Shown: positions 1 to 6,027, numbered from the stretch's first letter. The stretch: 7,777 nt of DNA from an uncultured Bacteroidota bacterium (GCA_937926185.1 CALEYM010000424.1:1-7777), one strand, 5' to 3'. Notes: generated by a model from the letters alone, not told the origin. Numbers and translations: made by a program.

Positions 1-54
1 AAGGCGGCTAATCATTAGTCTTTTCCGTGTCTATTTTAAAATTATGCGCCCATT

Positions 55-315
55 ATGAAAAACTTCATTTCAATCGCCACTTTCCTGGCTGTACTGGCAG
101 GCTGTCAATCCATGGAACCTATTGCCAGGGAAATCCCTAAAAATAACCCCACTTATGAAGTGCAATATTTATTCGAACACGACGGTTGCCGGGTCTACCG
201 GTTTCAGGACGGGGCCACCTGGGTGTATTTCACCAACTGCCGCGGCGAAACGGCCAGCCACCCGGACAGCACGACGGTCATCCGGAACAGTACGAATATG
301 AAAAACGGAAATTAG
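55..315 (+). CDS. Small outer-envelope lipoprotein, DUF4884-like
   Basis: An 86-residue predicted lipoprotein of unknown function. The first 17 residues are a lipoprotein signal: Lys2, a hydrophobic run at about 4-15, and a lipobox Leu-Ala-Gly-Cys ending at Cys17. Gln at +2 gives no sign of inner-membrane retention by the E. coli rule, which may not hold in this phylum. The mature part is short and carries the pattern YEVQYLF..DGCRVYRF..G...YFTNC (about residues 34-62). Cys45 and Cys62 could form a disulfide. This pattern reminds me of DUF4884, small Bacteroidota lipoproteins, but that is recall and not a search. The ATG at 55 is chosen because it places the signal correctly; no Shine-Dalgarno sequence precedes it, as is normal in this phylum. 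The gene converges on the response-regulator gene with three bases between stops, so the two are probably separate units. Confidence 0.8.
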   Translation: MKNFISIATFLAVLAGCQSMEPIAREIPKNNPTYEVQYLFEHDGCRVYRFQDGATWVYFTNCRGETASHPDSTTVIRNSTNMKNGN

Positions 316-318
316 GGA

Positions 319-1059
319 TCACCCCCCCAGCCACGCCTTAAACTCCCCGGCCCGCTCCCGGCTCACCAACACGTCTTCGGGCGCCGCCGGTTCGGTGTCA
401 ATTTTCAGGCGGCCGTTCAGGTGGGGGTGAATTTTCCGGATGGCGTCGGCGCGCAGCATGACGGCGCGGCTGACGCGGAAAAAATGGCGCGGGTCCACCA
501 GGCGGTCGAGTTCGTCGAGGGTGTGGTCGACAAAGTATTTTTTGCCGTTGAAGGTAAAAGCCTGGGTGAGGCCGTCGGAAGAGCGGAAAAACGCGATCTC
601 ACCGATGGTGACAAAGGTCATGGCCTGGCCGGTTTTCACCAGGAAACGGTCTTTGTAGGGTTCCTTTTGAAAATACCGAACGAGGCTCTGCAAATCGGCC
701 GGCGTACCGCGTTGCCGCACGCGTTGCAGGGCTTTTTGCAATTCTTCGGGGTCTACGGGTTTCAGCAAATAATCGATGGCGTTCACCTTGAAGGCCTGCA
801 CGGCGTACTGGTCGAAAGCCGTGGTAAAAATGACCGGCGCGGTCACGTCGGTTTGCCGGAAAATATCGAAGCTCAGTCCGTCGGCGATCTGGATATCCAT
901 GAAGATCAGGTCGGGCGCGGGCAGGGTTTGCAGCCATTTGACGGCGCTTTCCACGCTGTCGAGCGTATCGAGTATGGAGCAGCCGGGCTGATGCGTTTGC
1001 AGCAGTTTGGTCAGTTGCCGGGCGGCCGGCAGTTCGTCTTCGATAAGTAGAATTTTCAT
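319..1059 (-). CDS. LytTR-family response regulator
   Basis: A 246-residue cytoplasmic response regulator. The N-terminal receiver (about 1-118) shows the acidic pair at Asp8/Glu9, the predicted phosphoacceptor Asp55 in LIFMDIQIADG, the switch Thr in FTTAFDQYAVQAF (79-80) and Lys100 in YLLKPVD. A linker leads to a LytTR DNA-binding domain (about 136-243), recognised from FLVKTGQ, IAFFRSSDGLTQAF, LDELDRLVDPRHFFRVSRAVML and the C-terminal LVSRERAGEFKAWL. Length and domain order are standard for the AlgR/AgrA/LytR-like group, which binds pairs of direct repeats on one DNA face. It is the last gene of the minus-strand cluster, 69 bases after the kinase, its likely partner. The ATG at 1059 begins exactly at the receiver's first strand. 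The last codons contain a run of seven G, followed at once by TGA. Family assignment is secure; target genes are unknown. Confidence 0.95.
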   Translation of the reverse strand: MKILLIEDELPAARQLTKLLQTHQPGCSILDTLDSVESAVKWLQTLPAPDLIFMDIQIADGLSFDIFRQTDVTAPVIFTTAFDQYAVQAFKVNAIDYLLKPVDPEELQKALQRVRQRGTPADLQSLVRYFQKEPYKDRFLVKTGQAMTFVTIGEIAFFRSSDGLTQAFTFNGKKYFVDHTLDELDRLVDPRHFFRVSRAVMLRADAIRKIHPHLNGRLKIDTEPAAPEDVLVSRERAGEFKAWLGG

Positions 1060-1063
1060 TTTC

Positions 1064-1131
1064 TAAACCATTCTAAACTTCCTAAACTTTCTAAACCCTC
1101 ATAAACCCTCATAAACCCCCATAAACCCTCA
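1064..1131. repeat. 10-base tandem array between kinase and regulator genes
   Basis: On the plus strand, TAAACCCTCA occurs at 1092-1101, 1102-1111 and 1122-1131, with a one-base variant at 1112-1121 (TAAACCCCCA). Degenerate units continue to the left, so the core TAAAC begins at 1064, 1074, 1083, 1092, 1102, 1112 and 1122: seven copies about one helical turn apart. The array fills nearly the whole gap between the kinase stop and the regulator ATG, and its last unit includes the kinase stop codon (1129-1131). In the transcript the unit reads TGAGGGTTTA. Such arrays can change copy number by slippage. Whether this one has a role in RNA or DNA binding is not shown by the sequence. Confidence 0.85.
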
Positions 1132-2178
1132 TACGCTGTCTGGTACAATGTCCACTAACGGCAGCAAAACAGTAAAATAATCCCGCGACGCGATGACCTG
1201 CACCTCCCGGTCGGTGAGCATCCGGTATCGGGTGCGGATGTTATCGAGTCCGATGCCGGTGGAGTCCATCACCTGGTTTTTGCGTTGCAGGTTGTTCCGC
1301 ACGACGAGGTGGCCGTTTTCGGCGAACATTTCAACGGAGAGGGGTTTGCCGGCGGAGATCACATTGTGTTTAATGGCGTTTTCAAATAACATCTGCAAGG
1401 TTAACGGGACGATGGCGCCATCGGAAGCGCCGTTCAGGTCGTGCAGTTTAATCTGAAGATTTTCTCCGAACCGTTCCTTTAACAAAAAGATGTAGGCGTG
1501 CAGAAATTCCAGTTCGTCCTTCAGCGGGATCATTTTCGCCTCGCGGCTTTCCAGCACATAGCGGTACACTTTACTGAGTTGTTGCACGAAACGCACGGCT
1601 TTGTCAGGGTCTTCGGGAATAAGGTACACTAAAGTATTGAGGCTGTTGAACAGGAAATGCGGGTTTACCTGGTTGCGCAGGCCTTCGAGCTGGGACTCCA
1701 CGTTCTGGCGTTCGAGCTCGGTTTTTTCGGTTACGGCACGTTGTAATTGAATATGAAAAGAAAGCGCTTCGTAAATCATCACCACCAATGCACACATAAT
1801 GAACGATGTGACGAACTCTAACACCTCGCTTGGTTTGTTTCCGGTATTGGTTAAAACCAGACGGAGCAGGTTGTCGAGCGTTATATCAACCACAAAAAAT
1901 AGCCCCACGAAAACTATGGCGAGCCAAAAGAGCCGCGTGTTAATATCATGGGGATAGCGGATTTTAAAACATTTATACGTCCAACGCAATGAAGCCCAGA
2001 AAACAATGGAATAAAGGAATGAAATCGGCAGGCATACGAGCAATGATCTCCAATTCCCTTGTTCATACTGCTTATTAAATAAAATCAGTGTTATCATAAT
2101 ACTGGCCAGGGGCAAACCCAGCAGCATTATCCAACGGTCATTAAAACCGCTTACTTCCTTAAAACTCTTTTTTACCAT
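1129..2178 (-). CDS. LytS-type membrane sensor histidine kinase
   Basis: A 349-residue integral-membrane histidine kinase of the His_kinase (PF06580) type that usually pairs with LytTR regulators. Four hydrophobic segments are visible at about 17-34, 44-64, 83-101 and 122-141, followed by a charged coiled-coil linker (about 148-170). The phosphoacceptor motif NPHFLFNSLN has its His at 174. The ATPase part shows LFENAIKHN with Asn267 and a Gly-rich GIGLDNIRTRY (306-316). There is no separate sensor domain, so signals are probably read in or at the membrane. I chose the ATG at 2178. An in-frame TTG at 2217 would add 13 residues of unconvincing sequence and leave only five bases after the upstream gene. 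It lies 44 bases after the TonB_C gene and 69 before the regulator, consistent with one operon. The membrane half is visibly AT-richer than the receptor gene. The stimulus is unknown. Confidence 0.93.
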   Translation of the reverse strand: MVKKSFKEVSGFNDRWIMLLGLPLASIMITLILFNKQYEQGNWRSLLVCLPISFLYSIVFWASLRWTYKCFKIRYPHDINTRLFWLAIVFVGLFFVVDITLDNLLRLVLTNTGNKPSEVLEFVTSFIMCALVVMIYEALSFHIQLQRAVTEKTELERQNVESQLEGLRNQVNPHFLFNSLNTLVYLIPEDPDKAVRFVQQLSKVYRYVLESREAKMIPLKDELEFLHAYIFLLKERFGENLQIKLHDLNGASDGAIVPLTLQMLFENAIKHNVISAGKPLSVEMFAENGHLVVRNNLQRKNQVMDSTGIGLDNIRTRYRMLTDREVQVIASRDYFTVLLPLVDIVPDSV

Positions 2179-2222
2179 TGCAGCATAAACGCGTTGTGAC
2201 AGGTCTCCGGCAACCAATCATT

Positions 2223-2645
2223 TCACTGTAACCGGAAATAAACCCGAATGAACACTTTTTGCGATACGGGGCGACCGCTTTGCATAGCAGGGGTCCATTT
2301 GGGCATTTTTGATAAGAGCGATACCACCACCTCATCACAGCCCAACCCCAGGCCTTCAATGACTTTTATCGCTGAAACACTTCCGTCGGGACGAATGGTC
2401 GCTTTTACTGACACATATCCTTCTTTACCATATTTACGAGCTAATTCGGGGTATTGAAGCGAGTCCAGCAAGTATTTTTGAATTCCGGGAAAATGGGCAT
2501 CTCTGGAGTACAGGTCTGCCGATTGATATTTCGGAGATTCCGGTTGAGGCGGAGCAGATGCCGAAATGTTGACGTTTTGCGCCTTTATTGCCGGAGCGAT
2601 GCAAAGTAAGCCAAATGTGATGAAATGAATGAAGGTAGTTTTCAT
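2223..2645 (-). CDS. Exported TonB C-terminal-domain protein
   Basis: A 140-residue protein made of a signal peptide (about 1-22: Lys2, hydrophobic stretch, likely cleavage after Ile-Lys-Ala before Gln23), a short Pro/Ser-rich linker, and a TonB_C domain (about 55-138). Family features include YPELARKYGKEGYVSVK, IRPDGSV, GLGCDE, MPKWTPAMQSGRPV and a final beta strand ending FIRVYFRL. Classical TonB keeps an uncleaved N-terminal anchor that contacts ExbB/ExbD and a long Pro/Lys-rich spacer; both appear missing here. It may therefore be a soluble periplasmic TonB_C module. The start at 2645 is chosen because it gives a clean signal peptide. The frame stays open further upstream, but that extension overlaps the end of the receptor gene and is not protein-like. 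The next gene upstream, 43 bases away, encodes a TonB-dependent receptor, the expected partner. The domain call is firm, the mechanism is not. Confidence 0.88.
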   Translation of the reverse strand: MKTTFIHFITFGLLCIAPAIKAQNVNISASAPPQPESPKYQSADLYSRDAHFPGIQKYLLDSLQYPELARKYGKEGYVSVKATIRPDGSVSAIKVIEGLGLGCDEVVVSLLSKMPKWTPAMQSGRPVSQKVFIRVYFRLQ

Positions 2646-2688
2646 AGCAAATTCTCTTTTATTACAGGTCAAAAAATAACGGCTTCCT

Positions 2689-5079
2689 TTAAAACTCCAC
2701 CCGGTACAACACATCCGGGAAAAAACCGATCTGGTTGATCCGCCCCACTTCTCCCCGAACGGTATTATAACGCATGGAGAAGATGTTGTTCCGGTTGGTG
2801 ACATTCTGGAAATCGAGGAAAAAGGTTTGCGACAGTTTGCGTTTGGCGCTGTTGAGCCGGAAGCCCAGTTTTACATCCCAGCGGAAATAGGCGTCGAGGC
2901 GTTGACTGAAGGCCTGGTCGTCGAACAGTACTTCCTTGCCGGCGGCGCGGCTGGCTTCCAGGTTCACGGGAGTGTAGGGGCGTCCGCCGGCGGCGGTCAG
3001 TTTGGTGTCGAGGGTCAGGAAGCGGCGGCCGGTTTTGCCCAGCGCGAATTCGCGGCCGGCCAGGGCATTCACCACGTAGCGGCCGTTGAAAGCCGTGTTG
3101 CGTTCCACGCCGTCGGAGCCTTTGTATTTGGCTTCAAACAGGCTTAGGGTGAACAGGCCGTACCAACCCCGGCTGAAAAATTTCTCTACCGTCAATTCAA
3201 GGCCATAGTTCGTGCCGGTACCGGCATTTTCCAGGGAGCCTTTTTCGGGAAAAACAAAATCGGCGCCGGCGTTCAGCATGGAGAAACTCGTCGGAGCGGA
3301 TTCCACGGGCACGTCGTTCAGCCACTGGTAATAGGCCTCGGCTTTTACGCGCCAGCTGGCGCCGGGTTTGAAATCGTAGCCCAGAACAAGGTGCTGACTG
3401 CGGGTAAAGCCAAGATCATCGTTGGTTTCCGCGGAAGAGCCGTCGGAAAGTTGTTCGCGGAACAGGAATACGGGCAGGGGTTGGTTCTGATGGTGCATGC
3501 CATAACCGAGGCTCAGGGTGTTTTTGGGCGCCAGTTGCCAGTTGACGGCGGCGCGGGGTTCGAAAGCAAAGTCTTCTGTTTTATCGAAATACAGGCCGTG
3601 CAGGCCGCCGTTCAGGGTCAGGCGTTCGCTCAGGCGGTATTGTGCCTGGCCGTAGGCTTCCAGCAGCGCAAAAGCGCCGTCGAAGTCGCGCTGCGTCCAC
3701 CAGTCGGGTTTGCCGTCGCCGTCGAAGTCGGGCGTTTTCCAGCGGGTGTCGGCGCGGGAGTCGAGGGTGAAAATTTGCGCCAGGGCGCCGGTACGCACGG
3801 TGAGGCGGTTGTTTACTTTGGCGTTATAGTAAGAAGAAAGGCGATACGTCAGCTGGTCATCCTGTACGTCGTTGGTACGGAAAGGCGCGCCGTCGTCGAT
3901 CAGCAGGTCGTCGGAGCGGTAGGTGTTGCCCGAGTACGACACCGAGGCCAGGGTGCGCACGTAAGCGTGGTCGCTGAGCAGCAGGCTGTGTTTCAGACCC
4001 AACACGCCGAATTTGGACGTGGTGTAAGCGTTTTCATCGGGGTTAGCGAACAGGTCGGTGGTGTCGATCTCGGCCGCCAGGAAGTCGATGGAGCTTTGGC
4101 CGCCGATGGCGAACAGGGAAAACTTGCCGGCTTTGGTATTGCCGAAGTCGATATTAAAGGTGAGGTCTTTGTATTTGGGCGTGGCGTTGGTGCCCACGTT
4201 GAGGCCGGCTGCCGAGGCCAGTTCCACGAAGGAGTGGCGGTAGGCGGCTACGAACGAGCCGTTGTTCTTTTTGTTCAGGGGGCCTTCCACCAGGGCTTCC
4301 ATGCCGGAAAAAGCGCCCAGTTGGGCGGTCGCTTCGTAGCGGTCGCGGTTGCCGGTGCGCAGGTTGATGTCGAACACGCCGGCCAAGGCGTTGCCGTATT
4401 CGGCGGGAAAAGCGCCCGTGAGGAAGTCGGAGGTGGCTATCATGTTGGGGTTCAGGGCGGATACCGGGCCGCCCGTGGTGCCGAGCGTACTGTAGTGGTT
4501 GGGGTTGGGGATCGGGATGCCTTCGAGGCGCCAGAGTACGCCGGTGGGCGAGTTGCCGCGAATGATGATGTCGTTGCGGGCGTCGTTGTTGGCGGCCACG
4601 CCGGCGAAATTGGCCACCAGCTTGGCTACGTCGTTGCGGCCGCCCGAGTAGCGCATCACTTCCTCGGTGTTGAACTGCCGGGCGCTGATGGCGGCCATTT
4701 CGTTCACGGGTTTGTCTTTGTCGGCGTTGCCGTTGATCACCACTTCATTCAGCGAGGCGAACGATTCCTGCAGGCGCAGGTCGAGCCGTACTTCCTTGCC
4801 TGCCGTCACCAACACGTTCGGCACGGTGAGCGGTTCGTAGCCGAGATAGGACACCCGGATGGCCTGACGGCCCGCCGGCACGTTTTTCAGCGCAAACTGT
4901 CCGTCCGGATCGGTAGTGGCGCCGATGGGCTCGGTATTGGCGGCGGTCAGCAGTTGTATCGTGGCGCCGATCAGCGGCGATTCGGATTGCTGGTCGAGCA
5001 CCGTGCCGCGGATGGTTTGGGTTTGGGCGGTGAGAAGTAATGGTAAGAACAGGCAGAGAGACAGGAGTACGTTTTTCAT
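2689..5079 (-). CDS. TonB-dependent outer-membrane receptor
   Basis: A 796-residue outer-membrane receptor for active import. Order: signal peptide (1 to about 18, cleavage near Leu-Thr-Ala/Gln), carboxypeptidase-regulatory-like beta-sandwich (about 22-105: IRGTVLD, PLIGATIQLL, GATTDPDGQFALKNVPAG, YLGYEPL), a LNEVVINGN stretch at about 110-118 in the place of a TonB box, plug (about 125-243, with DIIIRGNSPTGVLWRLEGI and FPAEYGNALAGVFDINLRTG), then a beta barrel to the terminal aromatic Phe796. An acidic loop DFDGDGKPD at 451-459 fits the calcium-binding spacing DxDxDGxxD. It is shorter than typical SusC proteins and no SusD gene is adjacent, so a glycan system is not supported. The ATG at 5079 gives a good signal peptide; a TTG at 5115 is in frame but adds 12 polar residues before it. 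It heads the cluster with the TonB_C, kinase and regulator genes. Ligand unknown. Confidence 0.95.
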   Translation of the reverse strand: MKNVLLSLCLFLPLLLTAQTQTIRGTVLDQQSESPLIGATIQLLTAANTEPIGATTDPDGQFALKNVPAGRQAIRVSYLGYEPLTVPNVLVTAGKEVRLDLRLQESFASLNEVVINGNADKDKPVNEMAAISARQFNTEEVMRYSGGRNDVAKLVANFAGVAANNDARNDIIIRGNSPTGVLWRLEGIPIPNPNHYSTLGTTGGPVSALNPNMIATSDFLTGAFPAEYGNALAGVFDINLRTGNRDRYEATAQLGAFSGMEALVEGPLNKKNNGSFVAAYRHSFVELASAAGLNVGTNATPKYKDLTFNIDFGNTKAGKFSLFAIGGQSSIDFLAAEIDTTDLFANPDENAYTTSKFGVLGLKHSLLLSDHAYVRTLASVSYSGNTYRSDDLLIDDGAPFRTNDVQDDQLTYRLSSYYNAKVNNRLTVRTGALAQIFTLDSRADTRWKTPDFDGDGKPDWWTQRDFDGAFALLEAYGQAQYRLSERLTLNGGLHGLYFDKTEDFAFEPRAAVNWQLAPKNTLSLGYGMHHQNQPLPVFLFREQLSDGSSAETNDDLGFTRSQHLVLGYDFKPGASWRVKAEAYYQWLNDVPVESAPTSFSMLNAGADFVFPEKGSLENAGTGTNYGLELTVEKFFSRGWYGLFTLSLFEAKYKGSDGVERNTAFNGRYVVNALAGREFALGKTGRRFLTLDTKLTAAGGRPYTPVNLEASRAAGKEVLFDDQAFSQRLDAYFRWDVKLGFRLNSAKRKLSQTFFLDFQNVTNRNNIFSMRYNTVRGEVGRINQIGFFPDVLYRVEF

Positions 5080-5112
5080 CGTCAAGGTTGAGTTTGTTGT
5101 TTGTTGACGATG

Positions 5113-5143
5113 CAAACATGGGCCCCGAGGCGGGTGGGAGAAA
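5113..5143 (-). promoter_or_regulatory. Candidate Bacteroidota promoter for the receptor operon
   Basis: Read on the minus strand, TTTC (5143-5140) and CATGTTTG (5120-5113) are separated by 19 bases. The primary sigma consensus of Bacteroides is TTTG, about 19-21 bases, then TAnnTTTG, so each element has one mismatch. A start of transcription near 5106 would leave a leader of roughly 25 bases rich in AAC/AAA just before the ATG at 5079, as is common in this phylum. The match was found by eye; the position relative to the gene is its main support. Confidence 0.4.
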
Positions 5144-5163
5144 GCTCAGTCTTGTGGGGTGTC

Positions 5164-5199
5164 GGATTTGGGGGGTGAAGTGTGGGATTGGGGGGGTGA
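5164..5199. repeat. G-rich direct repeats with 21-bp period upstream of receptor promoter
   Basis: Two 15-base copies, GGATTTGGGGGGTGA (5164-5178) and GGATTGGGGGGGTGA (5185-5199), differ at one base and start 21 bp apart, two helical turns. They lie 21 bp beyond the upstream promoter element proposed for the receptor operon, where an activator could sit. LytTR regulators are known to bind paired direct repeats about two turns apart, and one is encoded in this operon. The bases do not resemble the usual AT-rich LytTR consensus, so only the geometry argues for an operator. Confidence 0.6.
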
Positions 5200-5226
5200 T
5201 TGAAAAATGAATCCATCAATAAATTC

Positions 5227-5550
5227 TCATCCCCTTCCTTTCTTCCTCCCCTTCACCCCCTTCAAAATACTCCACACCGTCCGTTCCGGGATACTGAACC
5301 GGTGTGCCAGCGTGAGTACGGTATGCGTTTTATGGAAATCCTGTTGGGGAAACACCCGCTCGAACTCCTGGCGCACCGTGTAGCGTTGAATATGGGCGGA
5401 GGGAATCAATTCATGGTCGATCAAAAAGGTCAGCAACTGCTGGTCGTTCGTGTGGTCCAGCCCATGCTGCCGGCAGTAATCTTCGTAGTCCCGTTGTACG
5501 TGTTCCTGAAACCGGTCGAGCATGAGTTTTTTATAACGCGGTGCATCCAT
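5227..5550 (-). CDS. Small hypothetical protein with C-terminal helix-turn-helix-like segment
   Basis: A predicted 107-residue cytoplasmic protein that I do not recognise by name. The first half looks alpha-helical (YKKLMLDRFQEHVQRDYEDY, then NDQQLLTFLIDHELIP). Residues about 76-98 (THTVLTLAHRFSIPERTVWS and the next few residues) have the shape of a helix-turn-helix: helix, tight turn at Ser-Ile-Pro-Glu, recognition-like helix. The tail is basic (KGVKGRKKGRG), so nucleic-acid binding is plausible. Start choice: the frame is open back to an ATG at 5706 and a TTG at 5745. By hand count, G or C fills the third codon position in 72 of 107 codons here but only 23 of 52 in the 5706-5551 extension. 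That extension also contains a 9-bp inverted repeat. I therefore favour 5550; 5706 (159 residues) is the alternative. It lies 147 bases upstream of the receptor on the same strand and could be its regulator or independent. Confidence 0.65.
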   Translation of the reverse strand: MDAPRYKKLMLDRFQEHVQRDYEDYCRQHGLDHTNDQQLLTFLIDHELIPSAHIQRYTVRQEFERVFPQQDFHKTHTVLTLAHRFSIPERTVWSILKGVKGRKKGRG

Positions 5551-5649
5551 AACGCGAAGTTTTACGGGTGGTGACAAGAGTAGTTGTTTGACAGATGCAA
5601 TACGCTTCTTCGCTCGGGAACCCCGGATTAAATATGGTTTAAGGAGAGC

Positions 5650-5700
5650 ATCCAGTGGCCGGTACGCAGCATTGTCTGCCGCCCCTTTTGACCACTGGAT
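5650..5700. repeat. Perfect 9-bp inverted repeat with 33-base loop
   Basis: ATCCAGTGG at 5650-5658 is matched exactly by its reverse complement CCACTGGAT at 5692-5700. The loop contains a smaller pairing, GCAG (5666-5669) with CTGC (5676-5679). It lies inside the open frame extending upstream of the 5550 start, which favours that extension being non-coding leader. It could be a two-site operator, a cruciform or an RNA fold; none is shown. Confidence 0.6.
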
Positions 5701-5817
5701 TTTCATCGCTGAATCGTTCTCCCATTCAGGGTTCGCCGCTGGCAACAGGTTTTCCCTGGTGTTTTATACCGCAATACTCCGTTAAAACTTTAGGGTATGC
5801 CGGGACATTGTCACCGG

Positions 5818-5843
5818 TTTTCACCTCGTTTTTGGAGGTGAAA
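5818..5843. repeat. 9-bp hairpin containing copy A of a 16-base direct repeat
   Basis: TTTCACCTC (5819-5827) pairs perfectly with GAGGTGAAA (5835-5843) across a seven-base loop GTTTTTG. The left arm lies within TTTTCACCTCGTTTTT (5818-5833), which recurs exactly at 6028-6043. No T-run follows the stem on the plus strand, so it does not look like an ordinary intrinsic terminator. A second small stem, ATTTC/GAAAT (5843-5847 and 5851-5855), follows at once. Confidence 0.7.
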
Positions 5844-6004
5844 TTTCACGGAAATGATTTGCAGCAATTTCAGGAATGATGAACCCGGTGAAAAATGATT
5901 TGGGGAAAATTCTATTCTATTTGTTCGGAATTGCGCATTTTTTCACAGAATACTCGCACTTTTGAAGCAAAACAGAATCCCGGCGTTGCGACCTGATATA
6001 TCTG

Positions 6005-6025
6005 CTGCATGCAGTAACATTGTTA
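6005..6025. repeat. Two abutting palindromes upstream of the 470-residue gene
   Basis: CTGCATGCAG (6005-6014) is a perfect 10-bp palindrome. It touches TAACATTGTTA (6015-6025), symmetric about a single central base. Together they end 31 bases before the ATG at 6057, a position suited to a dimeric regulator acting near a promoter. They could also arise by chance; no known consensus was recognised. Confidence 0.5.
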
Positions 6026-6027
6026 TT

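Noticed and set aside
8..18. Short palindrome CTAATCATTAG at the left edge
   Set aside because: Five-base arms around one base in AT-rich sequence occur often by chance; there is too little upstream context to judge.
421..1050. A 209-codon plus-strand open frame opposite the response regulator
   Set aside because: It is the antisense shadow of a well-defined receiver-LytTR gene and has no recognisable motif.
1064..1131. CRISPR-like array
   Set aside because: The units are 10 bases and contiguous with no unique spacers; this is a simple tandem repeat.
2646..2804. N-terminal extension of the TonB_C gene to 2804
   Set aside because: It overlaps the receptor's 3' end and delays the signal peptide by 53 residues. 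The ATG at 2645 gives a normal export signal.
3391..5040. A 549-codon open frame on the plus strand opposite the receptor gene
   Set aside because: It lies entirely antisense to a clear TonB-dependent receptor. High G+C in the receptor's codons removes stop codons from the opposite strand, and the translation is Val/Gly/Ala/His-rich with no domain.
2689..5079. SusC assignment for the receptor
   Set aside because: No SusD partner or carbohydrate-active gene is adjacent and the protein is shorter than typical SusC proteins, so only the general receptor family is supported.
5120..5196. G-quadruplex upstream of the receptor
   Set aside because: Several runs of three to seven G exist on the plus strand, but the loops between the best four runs (5156-5196) are 10, 8 and 3 bases, too loose for confidence. 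The direct-repeat reading explains the pattern better.
5230..5263. Polypyrimidine tract as triplex-forming DNA
   Set aside because: It encodes the basic Gly/Lys/Arg tail of the small helix-turn-helix-like protein (AAG/AGG/GGG codons on the minus strand), which accounts for it.
5957..5964. CACTTTTG as the -7 element for the 470-residue gene
   Set aside because: Only a partial match to TAnnTTTG, with no properly spaced TTTG upstream. It is noted in the intergenic entry but not called as a promoter.
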